Of a stretch of DNA of 64,000 nt, positions 49,075-58,427 are shown piece by piece. Location: positions 4,712,001 through 4,776,000 of the forward strand of contig NZ_CP022753.1 of NCBI RefSeq assembly GCF_002263495.1, written 5' to 3'. This stretch comes from Nocardiopsis gilva YIM 90087 (GTDB lineage: Bacteria; Actinomycetota; Actinomycetes; Streptosporangiales; Streptosporangiaceae). A program made the translations under genes and the position numbers. Every line of letters starts with the position of its first letter. Position 1 is the stretch's first letter. The notes under the pieces are model-generated. The model searched no databases and had not been told where the DNA came from. It was given only the letters and a program-made list of their open reading frames with translations.

Positions 49075-50493
49075 TCACTGCTGGCGGACGTCGGGGACCT
49101 TGATGTCCGGGTTCTTCCAGTCGGGGTTGCTGAAGTACCTCTGCGTCTCCTGGACGATGACCGGGGAGAGCAGCAGCAGGCCGATCAGGTTGGGCAGCGC
49201 CATCAGGCCGTTGGCGATGTCGCTGGCCACCCAGATGACGTCCAGGGAGGCCACGGCACCGACGTAGATCATGGCGACGAACACCACGCGGTAGACGGGC
49301 ACGCCCCTGTGGCCGACGAGGAAGTCGATGCAGCGCTCGCCGTAGTAGGACCAGCCGAGGATGGTGGTGAAGGCGAAGACCGCGACGGAGATGGCCACGA
49401 TGTAGCCGCCCATGGCGCCCAGGCCGGGTGTGATGGCCGACAGGCCGCTCTGCAGCGCCTCGGAGGTCATCTGGGCGCCGTCGCCGGTGCCGTCCTCCTC
49501 CCAGACGCCGGTGACGATGATGACCAGGCAGGTCATGGTGACGACGATGAGCGTGTCGATGAACGTCTGGGTCATCGAGACCATCGCCTGGCGCACCGGC
49601 TGGTCGGTCTTGGCCGCGGCGGCCGCGATGGCGCCGGTGCCCAGGCCCGACTCGTTGGAGAAGATGCCGCGCGCCACGCCGGCCTGGATCACGACGAACA
49701 CGGAGGCCGCGCCGCCGCCGGCGGCGGCCTGCCCGGTGAAGGCGTCGGTCAGGACGAGCGCCAGCGCCGCGGGGATGTCGCCGACGTGCACGATCAGCAC
49801 GGTCAGAGTGATGCCGATGTAGAGCACGATCATGATCGGCACGATCCCGGCGGCCACGCGGCCGATGCTCTTGATACCGCCGAGGATGACCGTGCCCGCG
49901 ATGATCACCATCGCGACACCGGCCACCCAGGTCGGAACGCCCCAGACGTTGTTGAGCTGCTGCGAGACGGTGTTGGCCTGGGTGCCGTTGCCGATACCGA
50001 AGGCCGCGATGGCGCCGAACACGGCGAAGAGGACGCCCAGCGCCAGGCCCAGCCCGCCGGGAAGACCGTGGCGGAGGTAGAACATGGGGCCGCCGCTCTG
50101 CTTGCCCACGCTGTCCACCTGCCGGTACTTCACGCCCAGCAGCGCCTCGCTGTACTTGGTGGCCATACCGACGAGGCCGGTCATCCACATCCAGAACAGG
50201 GCACCGGGACCGCCCATGCCGATCGCCAGCGCGGCACCGGCGATGTTGCCGACACCCACCGTGGCGGCCAGCGCGGTGCTCAGCGCCTGGTAGTGCGAGA
50301 TGTCGCCCTGGACGCCCTCGGCCTCCTTGCGGCGGACCAGTGCCAGCCAGAGGGCGTGGAAGAGCTTGTGGAACTGCAGCAGCCGCAGTCGGATCGTCAG
50401 GAACAACCCAGTGAGCAGCAGCAACGGGATGAGGACGTACTCACTCCAGATAATGCCGGAGAGGGTGTCCAGCATGTCCGTGAGTTGATCCAT
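49075..50493 (-). CDS. Sodium:alanine/glycine symporter (AgcS family)
   Basis: Product of 472 aa with about eleven membrane segments. Family motifs are LSTALAATVGVGNIAGAALA, GGPGALFWMWMTGLVGMATKYSEALLGVKYR, GGPMFYLRHGL, FGIGNGTQANTVS, GVARGIFSNESGLGTGAIAAAAAKTDQP and FTTILGWSYYGERCIDFLVG. It imports small neutral amino acids with sodium. ATG 50493 with AGGGAG 7 nt upstream chosen over longer frames. I checked the leader for a glycine riboswitch and did not see one. Confidence 0.92.
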   Translation of the reverse strand: MDQLTDMLDTLSGIIWSEYVLIPLLLLTGLFLTIRLRLLQFHKLFHALWLALVRRKEAEGVQGDISHYQALSTALAATVGVGNIAGAALAIGMGGPGALFWMWMTGLVGMATKYSEALLGVKYRQVDSVGKQSGGPMFYLRHGLPGGLGLALGVLFAVFGAIAAFGIGNGTQANTVSQQLNNVWGVPTWVAGVAMVIIAGTVILGGIKSIGRVAAGIVPIMIVLYIGITLTVLIVHVGDIPAALALVLTDAFTGQAAAGGGAASVFVVIQAGVARGIFSNESGLGTGAIAAAAAKTDQPVRQAMVSMTQTFIDTLIVVTMTCLVIIVTGVWEEDGTGDGAQMTSEALQSGLSAITPGLGAMGGYIVAISVAVFAFTTILGWSYYGERCIDFLVGHRGVPVYRVVFVAMIYVGAVASLDVIWVASDIANGLMALPNLIGLLLLSPVIVQETQRYFSNPDWKNPDIKVPDVRQQ

Positions 50494-50719
50494 GGACGAA
50501 CTCCCTATGTGTTCGAGCGAGGGGGTAAGGATCCGCCGCCCTCCGCCCGGGTGAGGACGGGGTAGGGCGACGACGGCACGACGCACCGCCGCGATCAACG
50601 TGATGCAACGCACTGCCACATTTACCTGGTTTTTTGACCGGTTTCGTCACGTATGCGTCACGTTTCATCCTCGGACTGGTCGCTTCTGCGTTCTGTAACA
50701 GGCGTATGACCAGCGGAAT

Positions 50720-50971
50720 TCACGGCGTGTCGGGCGACTCCGGCGCCTGGGCGAGCGCCAGACGGCTGAGCACGGCCGCCGCCTCCACAGGGTCGGCTCC
50801 TCGGCCGACGGCGACACCGAGCAGGTAGGTGGTCAGGGGCGCCGCCGGGCGGGCGACCGAGTGCGCGGCGTCCCGGGCGAGGTCCAGGATCCGATCGACG
50901 TCGCCCTTGCCGATCTCCTCTCCCAGCTCCAGCTCGGCACTGACGAGCTCTGCCCATTCGACGAGGGTCAT
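50720..50971 (-). CDS. Small DUF6457-type protein
   Basis: Product of 83 aa, all-helical and acidic: TLVEWAELVSAELELGEEIG, DVDRILDLARDAAHSVARPAAPLTTYLLGVAVGR, AAAVLSRLALA. The segment LDLARDAAHxVxRPAAPLTTYLLG matches the small actinobacterial domain I know as DUF6457, often linked to molybdopterin-guanine dinucleotide genes. No mob or moa gene is nearby, so the role is unknown. ATG at 50971 is preceded by AGGAGCG. Confidence 0.7.
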   Translation of the reverse strand: MTLVEWAELVSAELELGEEIGKGDVDRILDLARDAAHSVARPAAPLTTYLLGVAVGRGADPVEAAAVLSRLALAQAPESPDTP

Positions 50972-51197
50972 GCGGCGCTCCTGATCCGTGGACGCGTGAT
51001 TGGCGACAGCTCGCGATCCTACGGCCATCCGTGCCGAAACACCTCCACTGACGCGATATCGGTCCGGACCGTCGCCGACCCGCGCTTCGCATACCCGGAG
51101 GAAGATCGTCAATCGGGCGCCCACCGCAGGTCCGGAGGGGTTTACGTGCGGTACCTAGCGTGCCGGGTAGGAGCCCCCCGCCGTTGGGAGATACACC

Positions 51198-52445
51198 GTG
51201 CCTGCTGCCGCCTCCGCGCCCGTTCCCCCGCCTCCCGCCGCCTCCCAATCCGCCTCCCCTCTCCGCGTCGCGATCATCAGCGAGTCCTTCCTTCCCCAGG
51301 TCAACGGCGTCACCAACTCGGTCTGCCGGGTCGCCGAACACCTCGCCTCCCGGGGCCACCAGGCCCTCATCCTCGCTCCGGGCACCGGCCCCGCCCGCTA
51401 CGCGGGGTTCCCGGTGGTACGCCTTCCGGGCGTGCCTCTGCCCTTTTACCGCGGTTTCACCGGCGGGCTGCCGTCGCGGCGGCTCGTCACCGCCGCGCTG
51501 CGCGCCTTCGGCCCCGACGTCCTCCATCTGGCCTCCCCCGCGCTGCTGGGGCACACCGCAGTGGACATCGCGCGCCGCTGGGCGCTGCCCACGGTCGCCG
51601 TGTACCAGACCGACCTGCCCGGATTCACCGCCCGCTACGGCCTTCCCGCGGGCGACCTGCTCTGGCCCTTCCTGCGCCGCGTCCACTCCGCGGTGGACCG
51701 CACCCTGGTGCCCTCGTCGGCGACCCTGCGCGAGCTGGCCGACCAGGACTTCCCCCGGCTGAGCCTGTGGCAGCGCGGCGTGGACACCACGCGCTTCGAC
51801 CCGCGCCACCGCGACGCCGCGCTGCGCCGACGGCTGGCCCCCAACGGGGAGGTCATCGTCGGCTACGTCGGCCGCCTGGCCCGGGACAAGCGGGTCGACC
51901 TGCTGGCCCACGTGGCGAAGCTGCGCGGGGTGCGGGTGGTGGTCGTGGGCGACGGTCCCGACCGGGCCCGGCTCCGCCGGCGGCTGCCCGGAGCGGTGTT
52001 CCTCGGCCAGCGCACGGGCGAGGAGCTGTCCCGGCTCTACGCCTCCTTCGACGTCTTCGTGCACACGGGCGCCGACGAGACGTTCTGCCAGGCGGTGCAG
52101 GAAGCCCTGGCCTCGGGCGTACCGGTCGTGGCCCCCGCCTCCGGCGGCCCGCTGGACCTGGTGGTCCCCGAGCGCAACGGCCTGCTGTACGCCCCGAATT
52201 CGGTGCGCGAACTGCGCCTGGCCACCGGGCGCCTGGTGCACAACGCGGCGCTGCGCGAGCGATTGGCCGCCGAGGCACGCAGCACGGTCGAAGGGCGGAC
52301 CTGGGAGGTGATCGGCGACCAGCTCCTGGAGCACTATCGGGCGGTGATCGCCCCCACCGGCGCACCGCCCCTGGAGACGGCGACGGCGTCGAACGCCCGC
52401 GGGGGCGGCGCTCCGCTCGGCCCCGGCCTGCTGACCCGCCGCTGA
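51198..52445 (+). CDS. GT4 glycosyltransferase (alpha-mannosyltransferase MgtA/PimB-like)
   Basis: Product of 415 aa. The N-terminal Rossmann domain has LRVAIISESFLPQVNGVTNSVCRVAEHLA and VYQTDLPGFTARYGL. The C-terminal domain has VGYVGRLARDKRVDLL, VVVGDGPDRARL and the donor motif DVFVHTGADETFCQAVQEALASGVPVVAP (EX7E), ending in NGLLYAP. This arrangement is typical of GDP-mannose-dependent transferases acting on lipid acceptors (phosphatidylinositol or diacylglycerol type) in actinobacteria. The Ala/Pro-rich first 20 residues are disordered. GTG start. The gene is single, not in an operon. Confidence 0.87.
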   Translation: MPAAASAPVPPPPAASQSASPLRVAIISESFLPQVNGVTNSVCRVAEHLASRGHQALILAPGTGPARYAGFPVVRLPGVPLPFYRGFTGGLPSRRLVTAALRAFGPDVLHLASPALLGHTAVDIARRWALPTVAVYQTDLPGFTARYGLPAGDLLWPFLRRVHSAVDRTLVPSSATLRELADQDFPRLSLWQRGVDTTRFDPRHRDAALRRRLAPNGEVIVGYVGRLARDKRVDLLAHVAKLRGVRVVVVGDGPDRARLRRRLPGAVFLGQRTGEELSRLYASFDVFVHTGADETFCQAVQEALASGVPVVAPASGGPLDLVVPERNGLLYAPNSVRELRLATGRLVHNAALRERLAAEARSTVEGRTWEVIGDQLLEHYRAVIAPTGAPPLETATASNARGGGAPLGPGLLTRR

Positions 52446-52595
52446 TCGCCCCGCGCGTCCCGAGGACCGCGGCGACAACGTGGAGGAGCGGGACCGGCCC
52501 CTCTCCGGTCCCGCTCCTCGCCCCCGTTGCCGCTTTGGGCCGGGCTCACCAGGCGGTGGCCACTCCGTGGGTCGTCGTCCTCTCCTCCCGCGCGC

Positions 52596-53882
52596 TCATC
52601 CGACCTCGCCGCAGGGCACCCGGTCGTTGGACAGAAGCTGGTCGAGCACGTCGTCGAGGCGGTCCAGGTGCGCCCGGATCCACGGCAGGGCGAGGGGGTC
52701 GTCGGCAGCGAGGGCGGAGTAGCGCTGCGCCTCGGTCTCCCCGTAGAGCAGGCTGGTCGCGATGCGCATCCGCAGCGCCCGCTCGTCCTCGCCGAACTCC
52801 GCCGCGGGCAGCGTTCCCATGCCGTAGGAGTCCAGCAGCAGGGCGCACAGCTCCGGGCCGGTGGTCACCCCGTGGTCGGCGGCCAGCGAGCCCTTCAGGC
52901 CGTCGAAGTCCGGGTAGAGGTAGAAGCCGGCCTGCGGCGGGGCGACCAGGGCTCCGGCGCTCACGAACCGGTCGGCGACGGCGCGGGCGACCAGGCCGTG
53001 CAGCCGCCGGCTGCGGGCGATGTGGTCGGTGATCTCGGCCGGCTCACCGAAGGCGTAGGTGGCGGCCTGCTGGATCGGCGTGGCCGGGGTGGACCAGATC
53101 TCGCTGGCCACGCCCAGCAGGTCGCTGCGGAGCCGGTGCCCGATGTCGCTGTCGGGGAGCCGGGTGACGCCGAGCCGCCAGCCGCCCAGGGCGAGGTTCT
53201 TGCTGAGCCCGGTGGTGACGACCGTGCGCTCCGGGGCGAACTCCGCGGGGCTGTGCACGACGGTGCCGGGCTCGTGGACGAGGTCGCGGTAGATCTCGTC
53301 GGAGATGATCACCAGGTCGAGCGCCCGCGCCGCGTCGGCCAGCCGCCGGATCGTCCCCCGCGAGGGCACGGTCCCGGTGGGGTTGTCGGGCGTGGTCACG
53401 ATGACCGAGCGGACGTCGCGGCCGTCCATGCGGGCCCGGGTCACCGCGTCGGTCAGCAGGTCGGGCTGGGGCGCGCCGCCCTGGGCGGGCGCGGTCGGGA
53501 CGAAGACGACGCTGTGTCCGGCCAGGTGCGTCTGGGCGGCGTAGCTGACCCAGCTCGGCGCGGCGATGGCGGCGTCGCCGCCGATGCTCAGCAGCAGGCT
53601 GTAGAGCAGCGGCTTGCTGCCGGGGCCCGCGATCACCAGCTCGGGGTCGGTGGGCAGTCCGCGGCGGTCCCAGTACCCGGCGGCGGCCGTCCGCAGCGAC
53701 GCCAGTCCGGCGACCGGACCGTAGGCGTTTCTGTCACCTCCCGCTGCCAGCGCGTCCCGCATCGCGGGGTGCACAGGGAGTCCGGCCTCGCCGAAGCCCA
53801 GCGGAAGTACGGGCAATCCCTGGTGCCGCCGCTCGGCGAGCGCTTCGTTGACGGCGAGTGTCGCCGACACGCTGACAGACAT
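52596..53882 (-). CDS. Class I/II PLP-dependent aminotransferase
   Basis: Product of 428 aa, fold type I. Motifs are VLPLGFGEAGLPVHPAMRDA, NAYGPVAGLASLRTAAAGYW, IAGPGSKPLLYSLLL, VTTPDNPTGTVPSRGTI, LVIISDEIYRDLVHEPG, VTTGLSKNLALGGWRLGVT (PLP lysine) and a C-terminal substrate Arg region LRMRIATSL. It is an aspartate/aromatic-aminotransferase relative; the exact amino acid is unclear. It is divergent from a LysR gene with a LysR-type site between, suggesting regulated catabolic use. ATG 53882 with GGAG 11 nt upstream; a longer frame to 53948 exists. Confidence 0.87.
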   Translation of the reverse strand: MSVSVSATLAVNEALAERRHQGLPVLPLGFGEAGLPVHPAMRDALAAGGDRNAYGPVAGLASLRTAAAGYWDRRGLPTDPELVIAGPGSKPLLYSLLLSIGGDAAIAAPSWVSYAAQTHLAGHSVVFVPTAPAQGGAPQPDLLTDAVTRARMDGRDVRSVIVTTPDNPTGTVPSRGTIRRLADAARALDLVIISDEIYRDLVHEPGTVVHSPAEFAPERTVVTTGLSKNLALGGWRLGVTRLPDSDIGHRLRSDLLGVASEIWSTPATPIQQAATYAFGEPAEITDHIARSRRLHGLVARAVADRFVSAGALVAPPQAGFYLYPDFDGLKGSLAADHGVTTGPELCALLLDSYGMGTLPAAEFGEDERALRMRIATSLLYGETEAQRYSALAADDPLALPWIRAHLDRLDDVLDQLLSNDRVPCGEVG

Positions 53883-54008
53883 GAAGCGATCAACTCCGCA
53901 TACGTCCGGTGACTGGTGTGCGGGCCGGGATGTGTGTTCATCCCGCATCCACTTTCACCCTGCCGCGCCGCGTCCATCACCACAAGCGAGTCTTTTCTAT
54001 GGCCAGCG

Positions 54009-54021
54009 TAAGATGACCTTA
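54009..54021. promoter_or_regulatory. LysR-type T-N11-A dyad overlapping the regulator start
   Basis: TAAG-ATGAC-CTTA has the LysR-box form and overlaps the ATG of the LysR gene, within the 138-bp divergent promoter region. It fits autoregulation and control of the aminotransferase. Confidence 0.4.
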
Positions 54022-55025
54022 TGCTCGATCTCCGGCGGCTCAAGATCCTCCGAGAATTCGCAGAGCACGGCACCATTGCTGGCACTGCGCAGGCACTTGG
54101 CTACACAGCGTCAGCTGTTTCCCAACAGCTGTCCGCTCTGGAGCGCGAGGTGAGCGCCTCCTTATTGGACCGGACCGCCCGCAGCGCCGAGTTGACCGAT
54201 ACCGGACGACTCCTGGCAGAGCAGGCGGAACAGATCCTTGCCCTGGTCGAGGCCGCGGAGTCGGCGCTGGCCGCGCAGACCGACGTTCCCCGCGGCCGCG
54301 TCACGGTGACGGCGTTCCCCACCGCAGCGGTGGCCTTCGCCCCCAAGCTGGCCGAGATCCTGCGCCGACACGAGCGCATGCAACTGGTGCTGCGCCAGGC
54401 GATGGAGGGCACCGGTGCGCACAAGGTGAGCGCCGGAGAGATCGACGTCGCCGTGGTCGACGACTGGAGCGGGCTCGCGCCGGACACGCGCGCGGGCAAG
54501 CTCCGCCACATCCACCTGTTGCGCGACCCCATGGTGCTGGCGCTTCCGGCGGACCACCCCCTGGCCGATCCGCGCCGGCCGGTGGATCTGCACCGCCTGC
54601 GCGACGAGGCGTGGATCGCCGCACCGCACGGCGAGCCCTCCCGCCAGGGCACCGACCGACTGCTGGCCGACATCGGCGGCGCCCCCTCGGCGGCCTGGGA
54701 GTTCGAGGGCCTGGGCACTATCCTCAGCCTGGTGGCGCGGGGCATCGGCATCGCGGCGGTCCCCGCCCTGGCCCTCGTGTCCGGCAGCAGCGGACTGGCC
54801 TACCGGCGCTTCCCCGAGGACGCCCCCTCGCGCGACATCTACGCCGTCATCCGGGCGTCGAGCCTGCGCCGCCCGTCGATCGACGTGACGCTGCGCGCGC
54901 TGCTCACCGCCGCCTCGGAGATGGACGAGACGCTGAGCGACACCCTCGAAAGCGAGGGCCACGGCGGCATCCTCCGGCGTCCGGACCCCGGTACCCCCGG
55001 CGGCGGGGATCAGCCCTCGGCGTAG
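54021..55025 (+). CDS. LysR family transcriptional regulator
   Basis: Product of 334 aa. The N-terminal winged helix (LRRLKILREFAEHGTIAGTA, ALGYTASAVSQQLSALEREV) is followed by the linker helix and the periplasmic-binding-like effector domain (RVTVTAFPTAAVAFAPKLAE, EIDVAVVDDW, GLGTILSLVARGIGIAAVPAL). The C-terminal about 40 residues extend beyond the usual about 300 aa. There is no good ribosome site before ATG 54021, so the message may be nearly leaderless. It is divergent from the aminotransferase gene, its likely target. Confidence 0.9.
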   Translation: MLDLRRLKILREFAEHGTIAGTAQALGYTASAVSQQLSALEREVSASLLDRTARSAELTDTGRLLAEQAEQILALVEAAESALAAQTDVPRGRVTVTAFPTAAVAFAPKLAEILRRHERMQLVLRQAMEGTGAHKVSAGEIDVAVVDDWSGLAPDTRAGKLRHIHLLRDPMVLALPADHPLADPRRPVDLHRLRDEAWIAAPHGEPSRQGTDRLLADIGGAPSAAWEFEGLGTILSLVARGIGIAAVPALALVSGSSGLAYRRFPEDAPSRDIYAVIRASSLRRPSIDVTLRALLTAASEMDETLSDTLESEGHGGILRRPDPGTPGGGDQPSA

Positions 55026-55333
55026 CCGTCGACCGGGCGCAGACGACGGCGCCGGACCCGTTCGAGGCGGCGCCGCAGCCGCCGCGCGATGTGCAGGGCC
55101 CGGTCGCGGTCCTCGCGGGTGTTCCACCAGCGCGCGTACGCCTCGATGCGCTGCCTGCGCAGGTCCTCCAGCTCGCCCTCCAGCCGCTTCACCCGCAGGT
55201 CGAGGGCGGTGTGGTCGCGCTCGAAGACGGCCATGTCGGCCTCGTGCTCCTGGGCCTTGAGCTCGACGCCGCGAAGCCGGGCGGCGACGGACTCGACGTC
55301 CCCGCCTAGTAGGCCTGCCCCCACGAACCACAC
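55010..55333 (-). CDS. Small coiled-coil hypothetical protein
   Basis: Product of 107 aa. Residues 15-75 show heptad-like spacing (ARLRGVELKAQEHEADMAVF, ERDHTALDLRVKRLEGELED, LRRQRIEAYARWW), predicting a coiled coil, followed by a very basic tail RRLRRRLERVRRRRLRP that could bind nucleic acid. I know no named family. The 3' end overlaps the LysR gene by 16 bp in convergent arrangement. The start is uncertain. Confidence 0.55.
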   Translation of the reverse strand: MWFVGAGLLGGDVESVAARLRGVELKAQEHEADMAVFERDHTALDLRVKRLEGELEDLRRQRIEAYARWWNTREDRDRALHIARRLRRRLERVRRRRLRPVDGYAEG

Positions 55334-55548
55334 ACTAGGTGTGTATCCCGAGACAGGGGGCTACCATCGAAACGTAATGCAAAAAACACGGAAAGTAACC
55401 CTGTATGCGGGGATGCATAGGGCTATGCCCGAGTTCGCGGTGAGCTGTCCGCAACCCGCGTCAGCGTCCGCGGTCGCGCGCCTCGCGGCGCCCCGGAGGC
55501 ACGCGGCCCGCGTCCGTCGCGCCCCGGGGCCGATTGCCGCGCGGCTCT

Positions 55549-56859
55549 CTAGGCGGCCACCCCCTGGCGCCGCCGCGCCTCGGTCCGGCCGATGACCGAG
55601 AAGCGGCGCGCGGCACGCGGCACCGGTCGCGGCCGGATCCCGGCGTAGATCTCCTCGAAGCGGTCGAGGGAGCGGCGGTGGTCGTGGGTCTGGGCGATCT
55701 CCCGGCTGGCCGCGCCCATGGCGGCGCGCCGGTCGTCCGAACCCAGCACGTCGAGCAGCCGGTCGGCCAGCGTCTCGGTGTCCCCCGGCGTGTAGAGGTA
55801 GCCGTTGCGGCCCCGGTCCACCAGGTGCGGCAGCGCGAGCGCGTCGGCGGCGACCACCGGCAGGCCGGTCGACATGGCCTCCAGGGTGGCGATGCTCTGC
55901 AGCTCCGCCACGCTGCCGATGGCGAACACGTCGGCGGCGACGTAGACCAGCGGCAGGTCCTCGTCGGGGACGAACCCGAGGAAGTGGACGCGGTCGGCCA
56001 CGCCCAGCCGCCGCGCGAGGTCCGACAGCTCCGCCTGGCGCTGCCCGGTACCCGCCAGCGCCAGCTGCAGATCGCGCTCCTTGAGCACCCGCGGCAGCGC
56101 CCGGATCAGGTCGTCGATGCGCTTCTCCTCGTCCAGGCGCCCGACGAACACCATGGTGTCGCGGTCGGGCAGGCCGAACCGGTCGCGCGCGGCCCGCCGC
56201 TCGTCCGGCCGGGGGTGGAAGCGGTCCAGGTCGATGCCGCAGGACACGGCCTCCACCGGGCGGCTGAAGCCCTTGTGGCGCAGCAGCTCGGCGGCACGTT
56301 CGGTGGGGGTGGTGACGTAGTCGGCGTCGTAGGCCACCCGGATCATGTCGCGCCAGGCCAGCGCTCCGGCCGCGCCGTGCAGCCGCTCGGGGATGTGGGC
56401 GTGCGCGAACAGGTTGTCCGGCATGAAGTGGTTGGTGAGCAGCACCGGAGTGCCGGAGAGGCGACCGCAGCGGATCGCGGCGCGACTGACGGTGAAGTGG
56501 CTCTGGGAATGCACCACGTGCGGGGCGAGGCGGTCGATCAGGCGGGCCACATGCCCGGTCACGCCCAGCGGCACCGCCGTGCGCATCGTCGGGTGGACGA
56601 GGACCGGCGCGGAGCGCAGCCGGTGCAGTGTCACGCCGGAGTCGTGGTCGATCCCCGGCCGCCCCGTGTCCGAGGCGCAGACCACGTGCACGTCGTGTCC
56701 CCGCCCGGCGAGACCGGTGGCGAGCCGATAGGTGAAGTACCCGGCGCCGTTGACGTCGGGCGGATAGGTATCGGTCCCGATCACGACGCGCATTGGGGAA
56801 TCACCGTCCCGGCCCGCTCGGCTCGCGCGAGGAAAGGGAAGGTCGTTCGACGGTGTCAT
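55549..56859 (-). CDS. GT4 glycosyltransferase
   Basis: Product of 436 aa. The N-terminal domain has MRVVIGTDTYPPDVNGAGYFTYRLATGLAGRGHDVHVV and HSQSHFTVSRAAI, LTNHFMPDNLF. The C-terminal domain has TMVFVGRLDEEKRIDDLIRA, LALAGTGQRQAELSDLARR, HFLGFVPDEDLPLVY, and donor motif SVAELQSIATLEAMSTGLPVVAADALALP, with NGYLYTPGD. It resembles the 51198 protein and mannosyl/glucosyltransferases that modify lipids. I chose ATG 56859 because AGGAG lies 9 nt before it; the core begins at Met 56793. From 56859 it overlaps the DMT transporter gene upstream by 59 bp, suggesting a two-gene unit. Confidence 0.86.
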   Translation of the reverse strand: MTPSNDLPFPRASRAGRDGDSPMRVVIGTDTYPPDVNGAGYFTYRLATGLAGRGHDVHVVCASDTGRPGIDHDSGVTLHRLRSAPVLVHPTMRTAVPLGVTGHVARLIDRLAPHVVHSQSHFTVSRAAIRCGRLSGTPVLLTNHFMPDNLFAHAHIPERLHGAAGALAWRDMIRVAYDADYVTTPTERAAELLRHKGFSRPVEAVSCGIDLDRFHPRPDERRAARDRFGLPDRDTMVFVGRLDEEKRIDDLIRALPRVLKERDLQLALAGTGQRQAELSDLARRLGVADRVHFLGFVPDEDLPLVYVAADVFAIGSVAELQSIATLEAMSTGLPVVAADALALPHLVDRGRNGYLYTPGDTETLADRLLDVLGSDDRRAAMGAASREIAQTHDHRRSLDRFEEIYAGIRPRPVPRAARRFSVIGRTEARRRQGVAA

Positions 56860-57781
56860 GCGGCTTCTCCTGAACTGATGGTGACAACAGCGTGTCCGGA
56901 CGACCCGCGCCGAATCTCCGGACGGCTTCGGGGTTGCGTGTCTTAGCACGGGCCAGGACGGCCGTTCCGACGATCGCCACGACGGCGGAGATCGCGGCGA
57001 GCACCTGGGCCAGCGGGGTTCCCGGCAGCCCCTCGCCGAGCATCACCGAACCGATGCCGACGCCGGTGATGGGGTCGGCGATGAGGAGCATCGCGTAGGC
57101 GGCGGCGAAGTGGCCGGTGCGGTAGGCGTTCTGCATCAGCATCCCGCCGAACAGCGCGAGCGCGACGGCGAGCACCGTCAGCAGGCTGAAGATCGCGGTG
57201 ACGTCGACGACGGTCTGCGCGGCGACCACGCGGGCGATCCCCGAGGTGGTGCCCAGCGCGGTGCCGCCGGCACCCGCGAGGAGCAGGGCGCGCATGCCGG
57301 GCGGGACCCAGTGCGCGCACAGGTAGATGACGACGCCGACCGCCATGACGGACCCGGCCAGGATCATCGCGGTCGTGTCGGTCATGATCGGGGCGTCCTG
57401 GCCGTGCGGGAAGAGCGCCAGCACGCCCACCAGCCCGACCATCACCGCGCCCCCCGCGAGGATCTGGCTGCGCCGCACACGCAATCGGTTGAACAGCGCG
57501 GACAGCACGATCGCGAACACGAGGCCGGTCACGCCGATCGGCTGGATGATCGTGAGGGGGGCGCCGCTGAGCGCGATCAGGTGCAGCGTGGCCCCCGCGC
57601 CCGCCGCCACCGTGCCCACCAGCCAGCGCGGGCGCTGGGCCAGGTGGAAGAGGAAGTCCATCCGGGCGACACCGTGTCCGGGGGCGCGGACGGCGTCACG
57701 CTCCTGCAGTGCGGACCCGAGTGCCAGGCAGAACGCTCCCGCGAGCGCGATGGCGACGGACACGTAGATCACGGCGACCAC
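56801..57781 (-). CDS. DMT-superfamily (EamA-like) membrane protein
   Basis: Product of 326 aa with nine to ten hydrophobic segments: VSVAIALAGAFCLALGSALQE, LIALSGAPLTIIQPIGVTGLVFAIVLSAL, AGGAVMVGLVGVLALF, and AYAMLLIADPITGVGIGSVML with EGLPGTPLAQVLAAISAVVAIVGTAVLA. The two related halves and the PLTIIQPIG/ADPITGVGIGSVMLGE motifs are those of actinobacterial DMT family proteins. The substrate is unknown. The last 45 residues are polar. It is transcribed just ahead of a glycosyltransferase gene that starts within it, so it may move a sugar-lipid precursor, but this is inference. Confidence 0.83.
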   Translation of the reverse strand: MVAVIYVSVAIALAGAFCLALGSALQERDAVRAPGHGVARMDFLFHLAQRPRWLVGTVAAGAGATLHLIALSGAPLTIIQPIGVTGLVFAIVLSALFNRLRVRRSQILAGGAVMVGLVGVLALFPHGQDAPIMTDTTAMILAGSVMAVGVVIYLCAHWVPPGMRALLLAGAGGTALGTTSGIARVVAAQTVVDVTAIFSLLTVLAVALALFGGMLMQNAYRTGHFAAAYAMLLIADPITGVGIGSVMLGEGLPGTPLAQVLAAISAVVAIVGTAVLARAKTRNPEAVRRFGAGRPDTLLSPSVQEKPHDTVERPSLSSREPSGPGR

Positions 57782-58427
57782 GTCCTACGGGGCCGACCGG
57801 CCGATCTTCGGTGATCCGGCACGATGCTTCCCCCCTTCAGGTCGTCGCGGCGCCAGGGCGACGCCGTCCATGTTGTGGACGATACGGATCGGCCATTCAC
57901 CTGGGCGATATGGTCACCACCCGGATGATGGTGGTGCCGACCCCACCCTCGATTGGCGGCGTCCACCTCCTACAGCACGCACAGTCCCTTCTTGCTTCTC
58001 CTCCGTACCCGGCAGCGGTTTCCCGGTTACCACTCCCACCGTAGATAACGCGGCTACCGGTTCGCGTCCGTCAAAAGATCGAGGAGTGCGCGGAAACATT
58101 TGGTCAAAAGTCGGTGGCGGACACCCACCATCGACGGCATTTCACATGACCGGAATCGATCATCGGCCGCGCACCACAGTTGGGGCATACCCCACCAAAC
58201 ACGCACGTCACAGCCGCCCTACATGCGACGCGACACAGCATGCGGCGTGACGGGCGGTGCCCCCGCGCCCATCGGGGAATCCTCCGCGGGTATGAGGCGC
58301 CGGATACGCCGGAGTAGTGACACCCGGATTGTCAAGCCCTGTCAAGAGCACGGCCCGGCGGCCTCGAAGAGGACGAAAGCGATATTGGGCAGAATGAGCC
58401 GAAATCCCCCGAACGAGGTAGGTGACG
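57782..58427. other. Long gene-free region upstream of the Lrp-type regulator
   Basis: 646 bp between divergent genes with no supportable gene. It contains short dyads (CACCAC/GGTGGTG near 57918-57939) and a tandem TGTCAAG-CCC-TGTCAAG (58330-58346) about 80-100 bp before the regulator, which could be a binding site. Several weak open frames lack ribosome sites and family sequence. Confidence 0.4.

Noticed and set aside
50494-50719. Glycine riboswitch before the alanine/glycine symporter
   Set aside because: The leader lacks the tandem GGA-rich aptamer cores; only an ordinary ribosome site is seen.
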